A stretch of DNA of 64,000 bases from Bacillota bacterium (lineage in GTDB: Bacteria; Bacillota; SHA-98; UBA4971): contig DUSX01000018.1 of NCBI GenBank assembly GCA_012842395.1, forward strand, positions 126,116 through 190,115, written 5' to 3'. This document shows positions 1 through 7,364 of this stretch, in pieces. The notes beneath the pieces were generated by a model. It did no database searches, had not been told where the DNA came from, and worked only from the letters and a program-made list of their open reading frames with translations. Numbering within the stretch: the first letter of the stretch is position 1; the number at the start of each line of letters is the position of its first letter. The position numbers and the translations under genes were made by a program.

Positions 1-153
1 CCGGTGCTGCCCTCCGGGGACGGCGCGCTTGCGGCGCGCCTCGTTCGAATTCGGCGCGCGAGACGGCCGAATTCTCTACGCCGCGTCGTGCAAGCACCGG
101 CAACCCTAGCGCCGTCAAGAAAGGAGACGAAAACTCATGACGCCATACTTAGC
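1..153 (+). repeat. Dispersed structured repeat, copy 1 (cut by window edge)
   Basis: First of four clear copies of one intergenic element; the others start near 37816 and 41064 (plus) and 28140 (minus). Visible here are a GC hairpin (GGCGCGC-ttgc-GGCGCGCC type), an inner inverted repeat with arms around AATTCGGC and GCCGAATT, an outer pairing CCGGTGC (1-7) with GCACCGG (95-101), and the conserved tail caagaaaggagacgaaaac followed by an ATG and gccatacttag. The copy lies just beyond the 3' end of prsW, which points toward it. The 5' part is outside the window. Function is unknown; see findings. Confidence 0.85.
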
Positions 154-177
154 AGCTAGGCCTCGCGGCAGGCCTAC

Positions 178-1107
178 TCACGGGACGCGGCCGTCTGCCT
201 CGCTCGGTCCGGAGACCTCGCCTCCCGGTTCGTCCTCGCAGGTTTCCACCGGCGTGGACCCCTCGAGCGCCTCCTGGCCGGGCTGGCCGGGCGCCATTCC
301 GGGGGCGCGCGCCGGAGTCGCGGCGCCGGCATGGGGTTCCGTCCTCATGCGGTCTGCCGGGGGCGCCTCGCCGGGAGCGTCGGCGTGGGAGGGCCTGGCT
401 GCGGCGGCCACAGTCTGTGGGGGTCGGACCGGCGATAACCTGCGCGCCTGAACGATTTTCCGGCTGAGGTAGGCGTAGGTCGCGAGGACCATGAAGACGC
501 CGAAGGCTGGTGGGACTATCCCGCTCATTATGAGGAAATCGTATCCTCCATGTAAGGTGATTGCGGTACCTAGGCCCCTGGCGACGAGGGCGGTCGCATG
601 CGGGGCGTCGAACTTCGCCCGCCCGAGGTAGTATCCCACTATCCCCGAGAACGAGGCATGGGCGAGGTCCGTTATGAAAGCCCTCACTATCCCGACGGCA
701 AGACCATAAGTTGTGGCATAGAAGAGGTTTTCGGTGGCCGCGAACCCGAGCCCCGCCGCCACGGCGTACACGACCCCGTCCATCACCTCGTTGAACTGGG
801 CGCTGTCGTAGGCCGCCACCTTCACTGCGACGAACTTCGAGACTTCCTCGACGACGCCCACCACCAGCACCGAGACTACGAGGAGAGCTGCAAGGTCCTG
901 GGCGCCCGCGGTTATGACTCTGCGGAACGGCGCCTCGAGAAAGGCGGCCGGGAAAACCGACAGAACGCCGTACAGAAATGCCTTGGCCACAAGTGCCTTC
1001 GGCTCGGGTTCTGCCCGATCCTTGCGGTAGAAAAACCAGACCCAAAGAAATCCGGGAGCGAGGGATACGAGTGCGAGCACCACGAGATCTGGAGTGGCCG
1101 GGGCCAT
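178..1107 (-). CDS. prsW: PrsW family intramembrane metalloprotease
   Basis: 309 aa polytopic membrane protein. PrsW-type proteases cut membrane-bound substrates such as anti-sigma factors. Visible motifs are the glutamate pair EEVSK (about residues 87-91), the conserved FNEVMDGVVYAVAAGLGF stretch with ATEN (about 105-127), and histidines in LAHASF (about 150) and LHGGYDF (about 186) that would complete the metal site. The last 80 or so residues are a Pro/Ala/Gly-rich tail with no recognisable domain. I prefer the ATG at 1107 because GGAAGGTGA sits about 5 bases upstream; a GTG nine bases earlier is possible. It stands alone, divergent from the DUF2905 gene. Family is clear; the substrate here is unknown. 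Confidence 0.88.
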   Translation of the reverse strand: MAPATPDLVVLALVSLAPGFLWVWFFYRKDRAEPEPKALVAKAFLYGVLSVFPAAFLEAPFRRVITAGAQDLAALLVVSVLVVGVVEEVSKFVAVKVAAYDSAQFNEVMDGVVYAVAAGLGFAATENLFYATTYGLAVGIVRAFITDLAHASFSGIVGYYLGRAKFDAPHATALVARGLGTAITLHGGYDFLIMSGIVPPAFGVFMVLATYAYLSRKIVQARRLSPVRPPQTVAAAARPSHADAPGEAPPADRMRTEPHAGAATPARAPGMAPGQPGQEALEGSTPVETCEDEPGGEVSGPSEADGRVP

Positions 1108-1207
1108 TCGCGTCACCTTCCGGGGCCGGATATTCGTTGCCGCCCATAAGTCTTCCCAGAGTCGGCGTGCGCCAATCTACAGAGCCGGGCGGATGGAGAC
1201 GGACGCG

Positions 1208-1238
1208 TTGCCCGCTAGGCGCGCCAGTGTGCTATAAT
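1208..1238 (+). promoter_or_regulatory. Candidate sigma-A promoter of the DUF2905 gene
   Basis: A perfect -10 hexamer TATAAT (1233-1238) lies about 40 bases before the TTG start of the next gene. The best -35 is TTGCCC (1208-1213) with a long 19-base spacer, so the -10 is convincing and the -35 is weak. Confidence 0.5.
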
Positions 1239-1276
1239 AGGGCCGGACCAATCAGCGGACGGCGGGGTGATCGTGC

Positions 1277-1501
1277 TTGGACGGGCTGAGCTCGCTCGGA
1301 AAGATGCTCATGATGCTTGGAGGTTTGCTGCTGGTCTTCGGGGCGATCCTTACCTTTGCCGATAAGCTTCCAGGCATAGGCAGGCTGCCCGGGGACATCC
1401 TGATCCGACGAGGGAACTTCACGTTCTACTTTCCGATTGCCACGAGCATCTTGCTGAGCGTGTTGCTCACGGTTCTCCTGGCGCTTTTCTCTCGCAGATG
1501 A
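1277..1501 (+). CDS. DUF2905 family small membrane protein
   Basis: 74 aa with two hydrophobic segments (about residues 8-25 and 48-70). The middle carries the family signature PGDILIRRGNFTFYFPI followed by a TSILLS-like helix. DUF2905 proteins are widespread small membrane proteins of unknown function. The start is a TTG, chosen because GGGGTGAT lies 6 bases upstream and no in-frame ATG or GTG precedes it. It has its own candidate promoter and is separated from recO by 260 bases in which I see no gene. Confidence 0.85.
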   Translation: MDGLSSLGKMLMMLGGLLLVFGAILTFADKLPGIGRLPGDILIRRGNFTFYFPIATSILLSVLLTVLLALFSRR

Positions 1502-1761
1502 CGATGACAAGCGGTTAGTAGGGCCGGGCTCGCCGCTGGGATTCCTGCGTTGAAGCGCGAAAGCGTCGGGAAGGTGTATCGCGAAAGCCCGGGCCGGGAC
1601 GCCGCCCGCCCGCGCAACGCGACCAACCCGGTGGGTGGCTGCTGAAAATGCGATACCGGAGGCGGGTGACGCAACCTTGTGCGGGAGCGTGGGCCGCATA
1701 TGCCGGGGAGAGCGCGGGAACTCTATGCACGATGGGGATGTGATTCCCTGGAGGTAGCGCC

Positions 1762-2571
1762 ATGGCGCTCTACAGGACTGAGGGGATCGTCCTCAGAACC
1801 AGGAACCTAGGAGAGGCGGACAGGATCGTCACGTTCTACTCGCCCACGAGGGGTAAGGTACGGGCGGTCGCCCGGGGCGCTAGGAGGCCCCGGAGCAGGT
1901 TCGTCAGCAGCACGCAGATGTTTGCTCATGCTGACTTCCTGGTGTTTCCTGGTAAGTCTCTTGACAGCATAAGCCAGGTTGAGGTGAAGACGTCTTTCCC
2001 ACGCCTGCACGAGGATCTCATCAAGCTGGCTTTCGCGAGTTATATCGCGGAGCTCCTTGATGCCATGGTCGAGGAGGGCGGGGAAGGCACGGATAACGCC
2101 GGGAATGAGGCGGTCTTCGGTCTTTTGGCTGCGTACCTCCGTGCGCTGTCGGAGGCTAATGACCCTGAGATGCTCACGCGGGCTTTCGAGTTGAAGCTCT
2201 CATCGCTCCTTGGGTACAAGCCCGTTCTTGACTCGTGTGCGCGGTGCGGCACGCGCGATCTTGGCGCCGAAGTCGGGTTTGCGCCCGATGCGGGCGGTGT
2301 GGTTTGCCAAGACTGCCTTAAGCACTCCGGTTTGGGCACCGGAGGCGTCAGGATCTCGCGGGGCGCGGTCGAGGTCATGAAGAGACTGCTTGTGCTTGAG
2401 CTGGATAAGGTCTCGCGGCTCGGGGCTGGCCCCGGCATGAGGGCGGAGATAGAAAGGGCGATGAGGGTGCACCTCGACTTCAGGCTGGATCGGAGACTTC
2501 AGTCGCTTGACTTCCTTGCAGCGGTGAAAGCCGCGCAGGACGGGGGCCGCAAGGCTGCGACCATCCAGTAG
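1762..2571 (+). CDS. recO: DNA repair protein RecO
   Basis: 269 aa, usual length for RecO. RecO binds single-stranded DNA and with RecR and RecF helps load RecA at gaps. The N-terminal OB-fold is recognisable (MALYRTEGIVLRTRNLGEAD, then FYSPTRGK and VARGARRP). A C-terminal zinc site has Cys159, Cys162, Cys182 and Cys185 in CARC and CQDC. The ATG has a good GGAGGT ribosome binding site. It starts the recO - glycyl-tRNA synthetase - dnaG - rpoD gene order common in Firmicutes. The DUF4342 gene follows closely and is probably cotranscribed. Confidence 0.95.
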   Translation: MALYRTEGIVLRTRNLGEADRIVTFYSPTRGKVRAVARGARRPRSRFVSSTQMFAHADFLVFPGKSLDSISQVEVKTSFPRLHEDLIKLAFASYIAELLDAMVEEGGEGTDNAGNEAVFGLLAAYLRALSEANDPEMLTRAFELKLSSLLGYKPVLDSCARCGTRDLGAEVGFAPDAGGVVCQDCLKHSGLGTGGVRISRGAVEVMKRLLVLELDKVSRLGAGPGMRAEIERAMRVHLDFRLDRRLQSLDFLAAVKAAQDGGRKAATIQ

Positions 2572-2635
2572 GTTGGTGGAAGCGGCACTCGCCTTCGTGC
2601 CCTCATCTAGCGGCGCCAAAACGGGGGGACAAGGT

Positions 2636-3037
2636 ATGCAGATCGATCTCGAGAAAGTGGACATCATCCGAGAGCGGACAGGGCTTTCATACCGCGACGC
2701 CGTGGGCTACCTTGAGAGAGCTGAGGGCGACGTGGTGAAGGCCCTCGTTTTGATCGAGGAAGACAAACAGGCCGGTCGGGCTGAGTTCGCGGACAAAGGG
2801 CAGGAGCTCTTGGACAAGATCAAATACGTGATACGTCGCGGCAACGAGACCAAGATAAAGGTGGAACGCGACGGGAAAACCATGGTCGAGATCCCCGTGA
2901 CCGCGGGTGTCATCGGAACTGCGATAGCGCCTCAGCTCGCGCTGGTGGGCGCGGTGACGGCGCTTGCGACCGGGTGCTCCATCTCGGTCGAAGACGCCGG
3001 CGGACGCGCGGAAGACGGGCAAGAGCAGGCGCAGTGA
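2636..3037 (+). CDS. UBA-like / DUF4342 domain protein
   Basis: 133 aa. Residues 1-45 (MQIDLEKVDIIRERTGLSY, then DAVGYLERAEGDVVKALVLI) look like a UBA/TS-N-type three-helix fold. The rest is the DUF4342 pattern with a basic segment (IKYVIRRGNETKIKVERDGK), EIPVTAGV, and a hydrophobic stretch suggesting membrane association. Function is unknown. I chose the ATG at 2636, with GGGGGGACAAGG just upstream, over an in-frame TTG at 2573, because homology-like sequence begins there. It lies directly after recO on the same strand. Confidence 0.8.
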   Translation: MQIDLEKVDIIRERTGLSYRDAVGYLERAEGDVVKALVLIEEDKQAGRAEFADKGQELLDKIKYVIRRGNETKIKVERDGKTMVEIPVTAGVIGTAIAPQLALVGAVTALATGCSISVEDAGGRAEDGQEQAQ

Positions 3038-3083
3038 CCTCGCATGGGGTGCGGATCGCCGGCTCGAGTTGTCGAGGTCAGGA

Positions 3084-3112
3084 TTGACACGCCGGGGCAT
3101 CTCTGGTATATT
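3084..3112 (+). promoter_or_regulatory. Sigma-A promoter of the glycine T-box operon
   Basis: TTGACA at 3084-3089, a 17-base spacer and TATATT at 3107-3112. This near-consensus promoter would start transcription near 3119, immediately before the T-box leader. Confidence 0.85.
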
Positions 3113-3119
3113 GGGGACA

Positions 3120-3375
3120 AAATGATCACAGTCCGGCGATGACGAAGAAAGATTACCCGCAGCGCCGGCCGGGGGAGAGCCAGCCAAGGTGAAGGCCGGC
3201 ACCGCCGCCACGGGGAATGGCGCCTTCAGAGCCGGGGTGTTCTTCTAGAGGAGTGGGCTCATCGCTGCGGGGCCCTGCCCGTTTGGGTATGTGCGCGATG
3301 GGCCAATCAGGGTGGAACCGCGGGAGCGACCTCTCGTCCCTGGATGTTGCGTCGAGGGCGGGAGGTTTCTTTGTG
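3120..3375 (+). promoter_or_regulatory. T-box leader (glycine) with intrinsic terminator
   Basis: The T-box core AGGGTGGAACCGCGGG is at 3309-3324. It is followed by a terminator hairpin: ACCTCTCGTCCCT (3329-3341) pairs with AGGGCGGGAGGT (3355-3366), then a T-rich tract (3366-3372). T-boxes sense uncharged tRNA through a specifier codon in stem I and an NCCA-binding bulge in the T-box. The leader begins with GAAGAAAG near 3140. A likely specifier is GGC (Gly) at 3219-3221, in the context GAATGGC, matching the downstream glycyl-tRNA synthetase genes; the specifier assignment is inference. The first gene behind it is a SpoIIM-family membrane protein, not glyQ. Confidence 0.88.
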
Positions 3376-3388
3376 GGAGGGGAACGCG

Positions 3389-4033
3389 TTGCGGGCACCG
3401 AGGCTTCTTACGCGCGTCCCGAAGATCCTTGGCGCAAGCAGGCGCTACATATTCTTTACAAGCGTTCTCTTCCTTACCGGCGTGGTCTTCGGATACGTGG
3501 TCTTTCGCCGGCACCCAGTCGACTCCTCATGGTTAGCCACGCTCCTTGACCAGAAGTTCGGGCCGATGGCCCAGGCTATGTCGACAATGAGCGTGAGCGG
3601 CATGGCCGGCATGGTTTTCTGGAACAACCTCAAGGCCGCGGGGCTTCTCGTTGCAGGTGGCGTTGTATTTGGAGTCCTCCCGATGGTCATGGTCTTTCTC
3701 AATGGGCTCTTGATAGGGATGGTTTCCGGGGACGTGACGCGTCAGGGGTTCGGGCTCATCCCGTTCATCCTCATCGGGGTGCTGCCGCATGGGCTGTTTG
3801 AGATACCCGGCTATATCATCGGCGGCACTCTGGGCATAAGGCTCGGGTTCAATATCCTCGGGTACCAGCGGGGACGGCGGGAGGGGCGCAGCGTGCGGGC
3901 GATCCTGGTTGACACGCTCTTGGTGCTGCTCGTGATAGTGGTTCCGCTCCTTATGGTGGGTTCGCTCATTGAGGTGACGGTCACGCGTCACCTGGTTGAG
4001 TGGGTCATGGGCGATGCACTGCGGTGGCACTGA
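3389..4033 (+). CDS. Stage II sporulation protein M (DUF95) family membrane protein
   Basis: 214 aa with about five membrane helices. The family core is visible: [26 protein letters not shown], then [20 protein letters not shown] and a GTLGIRLG helix. B. subtilis SpoIIM is part of the engulfment machinery, but this family also includes non-sporulation paralogs, so I do not assign the symbol. An in-frame ATG at 3344 lies in the loop of the T-box terminator and cannot be the regulated start. The TTG at 3389, with GGGAGGGGAA just upstream, sits after the terminator. The gene lies between the T-box and glyQ, so it should be induced on glycine starvation. Confidence 0.8.
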   Translation: MRAPRLLTRVPKILGASRRYIFFTSVLFLTGVVFGYVVFRRHPVDSSWLATLLDQKFGPMAQAMSTMSVSGMAGMVFWNNLKAAGLLVAGGVVFGVLPMVMVFLNGLLIGMVSGDVTRQGFGLIPFILIGVLPHGLFEIPGYIIGGTLGIRLGFNILGYQRGRREGRSVRAILVDTLLVLLVIVVPLLMVGSLIEVTVTRHLVEWVMGDALRWH

Positions 4034-4152
4034 TAGCAGGCGCGCGTCCGTGCGTCGTAATGCAGTTATGCGGGTTCGCGCCGGGACGGGTAGCCAGGAG
4101 CCCTCTGGAATGGCCGTCCGGCCGCGACGGGCGGCAGTGTGGGGGTGGACAC

Positions 4153-5079
4153 GTGACATTCCAGGAGATGATCCGAAAGCTTGAAGAATACTGGTCGGCG
4201 CAGGGATGCGTGATCCAGCAGCCCTATGACGTCGAGGTCGGGGCGGGTACCATGGCCCCGGCCACATTCCTGCGGGCCCTCGGGCCGGAACCATGGAAGG
4301 TGGCCTACGTGCAGCCTTCAAGGCGGCCTGCGGACGCCAGGTACGGCGAGAATCCAAACCGCGTGTTCTTGCATCACCAGTACCAAGTGATCCTAAAGCC
4401 GTCTCCTGAAGACGTGGTGGACATGTACCTCGGCAGCCTCACTGACGCGCTCGGGATCGATCCGGTGGAGCACGACATAAGGTTCGTGGAGGACAACTGG
4501 GAGGCTCCGACCCTGGGCGCGTGGGGGACAGGCTGGGAAGTGTGGCTCGACGGGATGGAGATCACTCAGTTTACATACTTCCAGCAGGTGGGCGGCATTG
4601 ACACACGTCCCGTTTCGGCGGAGATCACTTACGGCCTCGAGCGGCTCTGCATGTACCTCCAGGACGTGGACAACGTGTTCGACCTTGTGTGGACTTCTGG
4701 CATCACTTACGGGGAGATCCAGCACCAGTTCGAGGTGGAGCACTCGAGATACGGATTCGAGCTCGCGGATGTGCGTGCCCTTAACCTTCTTTTCGACACC
4801 TATGAAGCTGAGGCCAAGCGCGGGCTCGACGAGGGCGTGGTGCTCCCAGCGTATGATTATGTCCTCAAGTGCTCCCACATCTTCAACCTTCTTGACTCCC
4901 GCGGCGCCCTTGGGGTGAGCGAGCGAACGGCGTTCATCGCGCGGGTGAGAGCCCTCGCCAAGGCGTGCGCTGAGGCATACGTCCGGAGGCGGGAAAGCCT
5001 TGGTTTTCCGCTCATGACGGCGTTTCGGGGCGGCTCGAAGGGCGCGGTGAGCGCGACGCAGGGCGCGCAGGAGCAGTGA
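4153..5079 (+). CDS. glyQ: Glycyl-tRNA synthetase alpha subunit
   Basis: 308 aa, normal length. GlyQ carries the class II catalytic core of the alpha2beta2 bacterial glycyl-tRNA synthetase, charging tRNA-Gly in the cytoplasm. Hallmarks are [18 protein letters not shown] at the start, [32 protein letters not shown], and the TYFQQVGGI and [12 protein letters not shown] motifs. The start is a GTG at 4153, preceded by GGGGGTGGA. It is 14 bases from glyS, in an operon under the upstream T-box. Confidence 0.97.
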   Translation: MTFQEMIRKLEEYWSAQGCVIQQPYDVEVGAGTMAPATFLRALGPEPWKVAYVQPSRRPADARYGENPNRVFLHHQYQVILKPSPEDVVDMYLGSLTDALGIDPVEHDIRFVEDNWEAPTLGAWGTGWEVWLDGMEITQFTYFQQVGGIDTRPVSAEITYGLERLCMYLQDVDNVFDLVWTSGITYGEIQHQFEVEHSRYGFELADVRALNLLFDTYEAEAKRGLDEGVVLPAYDYVLKCSHIFNLLDSRGALGVSERTAFIARVRALAKACAEAYVRRRESLGFPLMTAFRGGSKGAVSATQGAQEQ

Positions 5080-5092
5080 GGGGGTGATTCGG

Positions 5093-7246
5093 ATGAGCAT
5101 GGAGAGCCAGACGCCTCGCACGTCCCACCTTGGGGACGCCGTGAGGGACGCCGTGCTTGAGATAGGCACCGAAGAGATCCCGGCGAGGTTCATGCCTGAC
5201 GCGCTCGAGCAGATCGAGCGCGAAGGGGGAAGGCTCCTTTCAGAGGAACGTGTTGCCCACGGAACCGTGAGGGCTTTCGGCACACCGCGCAGGCTCGTGT
5301 TGTACGTCGAGGGGGTTGCGCCGATCGGGCCGCCCATGGTCCGTGAGACCAAGGGACCGGCGTACAACGTGGCTTTCGACGCCGCCGGAAATCCCACTCG
5401 TGCCGCCGAGGGATTTGCGCGGTCGCGAGGCGTCCGAGTGCAGGACCTGATTGTCAAGGAGGAGCCCAAGGGCAGATTCGTGTACGCGGTGTCACGAGAG
5501 CCTGGACGTCCGGCCAAAGAGGCGCTCGCGTCGGCGTTCCTTCGGCTCGTGACAACCTTGAGCTTTCCGAAGTCAATGAGATGGAGCGACCGGGAGTTTC
5601 GATTCGCAAGGCCGATCCGATGGATATTGGCGCTCTTCGGGGACGAGGTGGTCCCATTTGAGGTGGACGGGATAAGAGCCGGCAGATTGTCCTCCGGCCA
5701 CAGGTTCTTAACCACGGGCGTGCTGGAGGTCGCGAAGGCCGAAGACTATATCGAGGTCCTGCGCAGAGCGTATTGTATGGTGGACCACCGAGAGCGGCGG
5801 CACGTCATATCAAAGGGGGCCAGGGAGGCGGCGGAGGCCGTGGGCGGGAGGGTCGTCGAAGACCCGGGCCTGCTGGAGGAGCTCACGTTTCTCGCCGAGC
5901 ATCCTGTCCCGTTCGTGGGCCGCTTCGACCCGGACATGCTTCGCTTGCCCAGGGAGGTCATCGTCACCCCCATGCGCGATCATCAGCGCTACTTTCCGGT
6001 TGAGGACGGGGCCGGAAGGCTCATGCCCGCCTTCGTTGCTGTTCGCGACGGTCTCCCGTCGCGGCTGGATGCGGTGCGAAGGGGGAACGAGCGGGTGCTG
6101 GCCGCGAGGCTTGAGGACGCCAAGTTCTTCTATGAGGAAGACACAAAGGCTCCGCTTGAGAGATGCATTGGGGGCCTTGCGGGAGTTGTCTTTCACGAAG
6201 AGCTGGGCACCATGCTTGACAAGACCAGCCGCATTGAGGAGCTGGCGGTCGATATCGCAGACAGGCTTGGCCTCCCTTCGGATGCGCGTGCTGTGGTCGC
6301 TCGGGCCGCGAGGCTGTGCAAGGCCGACCTTGTGACACACATGGTTAAGGAGTTTCCCGAGCTGCAAGGGATCATGGGGGCCGAGTACGCCCGGGTGGGC
6401 GGAGAAGAGGAAGGCGTGGCCCGCGCGATATTTGAGCATTACCTTCCGAGATTCGCTGGAGATGACCTCCCCGAGAGCAAGCCGGGGATAGCCCTGGCGC
6501 TCGCCGACAAGATGGACACTCTGGCGGGGTTCTTCGGCATCGGCATCCGGCCGTCCGGCTCTGAAGATCCGTTTGCCCTCAGGCGGCAGGTTGCGGGTGT
6601 TGTGAGCATCCTTCTGGAGCGGAAAGTGCGGGTCTCGGCATCCTGGCTTGCGTTACGGTCCGCGTCACTGTTTGAGAGAGCCGGCGTTCTTAAGCTCCCG
6701 CCGGAGGAGGTGAGCGAGGCGATCCTGGATTTCATGCGACAACGCCTGCGGCTAAGCCTCATTGACCGCGGCATACGCTACGACCTGGTCGATGCTGCGC
6801 TTGGGGCCGGCTTCGACGATGTGCCGGACGCGCTTGCCCGCGCAGAAGCCCTAGCGTCTGCGAGCGGCACTGAAGAGTTCGGCCGGGCGGTCACGAGCTA
6901 TACAAGGGCCTCCCGGATCGCAGGGGCCGCCGACCGCGGCGAGGTGAGCGAGTCCGTTCTGTGTGAACCGGCTGAAAGGGCGCTTTTCGCGGCGTACCTG
7001 GACGCCCGAGACAGGGTCGAGGCCAGGGTGCGAGAGGGCGACTATACAGGTGCTCTCGCGGCCATGGCTGCGCTGGCTGGTCCGATAGACGATTTCTTCC
7101 GCGAGGTTCTCGTGATGGCGGAGGACGAGTCACTCAGGAGGAACAGGTTGGCGCTGCTAGCACGCGTGGCAGGGCTTTCTCGAGGAATCGCTGACCTCTC
7201 CAAGGTCGTCCAGGCTGACGCCGCAGAGGGGTCCACGAGCAGGTAG
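5093..7246 (+). CDS. glyS: Glycyl-tRNA synthetase beta subunit
   Basis: 717 aa. GlyS contributes tRNA recognition and HD-type and anticodon-binding-like domains to the heterotetramer. Recognisable blocks are VLEIGTEEIPARFMP at the N-terminus, TKGPAYN, FPKSMRW, FARPIRWILAL, HPVPFVGRFD, TPMRDHQRYFPV, and a C-terminal helical region ending FFREVLVMAEDESLRRNRL. I chose the ATG at 5093 because GAGGGGGTGAT ends about 5 bases before it; an in-frame GTG at 5084 overlaps that ribosome binding site. Confidence 0.97.
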   Translation: MSMESQTPRTSHLGDAVRDAVLEIGTEEIPARFMPDALEQIEREGGRLLSEERVAHGTVRAFGTPRRLVLYVEGVAPIGPPMVRETKGPAYNVAFDAAGNPTRAAEGFARSRGVRVQDLIVKEEPKGRFVYAVSREPGRPAKEALASAFLRLVTTLSFPKSMRWSDREFRFARPIRWILALFGDEVVPFEVDGIRAGRLSSGHRFLTTGVLEVAKAEDYIEVLRRAYCMVDHRERRHVISKGAREAAEAVGGRVVEDPGLLEELTFLAEHPVPFVGRFDPDMLRLPREVIVTPMRDHQRYFPVEDGAGRLMPAFVAVRDGLPSRLDAVRRGNERVLAARLEDAKFFYEEDTKAPLERCIGGLAGVVFHEELGTMLDKTSRIEELAVDIADRLGLPSDARAVVARAARLCKADLVTHMVKEFPELQGIMGAEYARVGGEEEGVARAIFEHYLPRFAGDDLPESKPGIALALADKMDTLAGFFGIGIRPSGSEDPFALRRQVAGVVSILLERKVRVSASWLALRSASLFERAGVLKLPPEEVSEAILDFMRQRLRLSLIDRGIRYDLVDAALGAGFDDVPDALARAEALASASGTEEFGRAVTSYTRASRIAGAADRGEVSESVLCEPAERALFAAYLDARDRVEARVREGDYTGALAAMAALAGPIDDFFREVLVMAEDESLRRNRLALLARVAGLSRGIADLSKVVQADAAEGSTSR

Positions 7247-7364
7247 AATGATGCGATCTGCGGGCCCGTCCGTCGTGCAAGTCCTGGCGGGAGACGAGCC
7301 GGAGGGCGGCGCTCGTGCCATACCACACGATCGAGAGTCACGAACGAAGGAGGTTGAACCATTC

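Noticed and set aside
137-451. Open frame after repeat copy 1 with RBS and ATG
   Set aside because: It lies antisense to the prsW coding region and is low-complexity Pro/Gly/Ala/Ser. The RBS-ATG belongs to the repeat and recurs without a gene.
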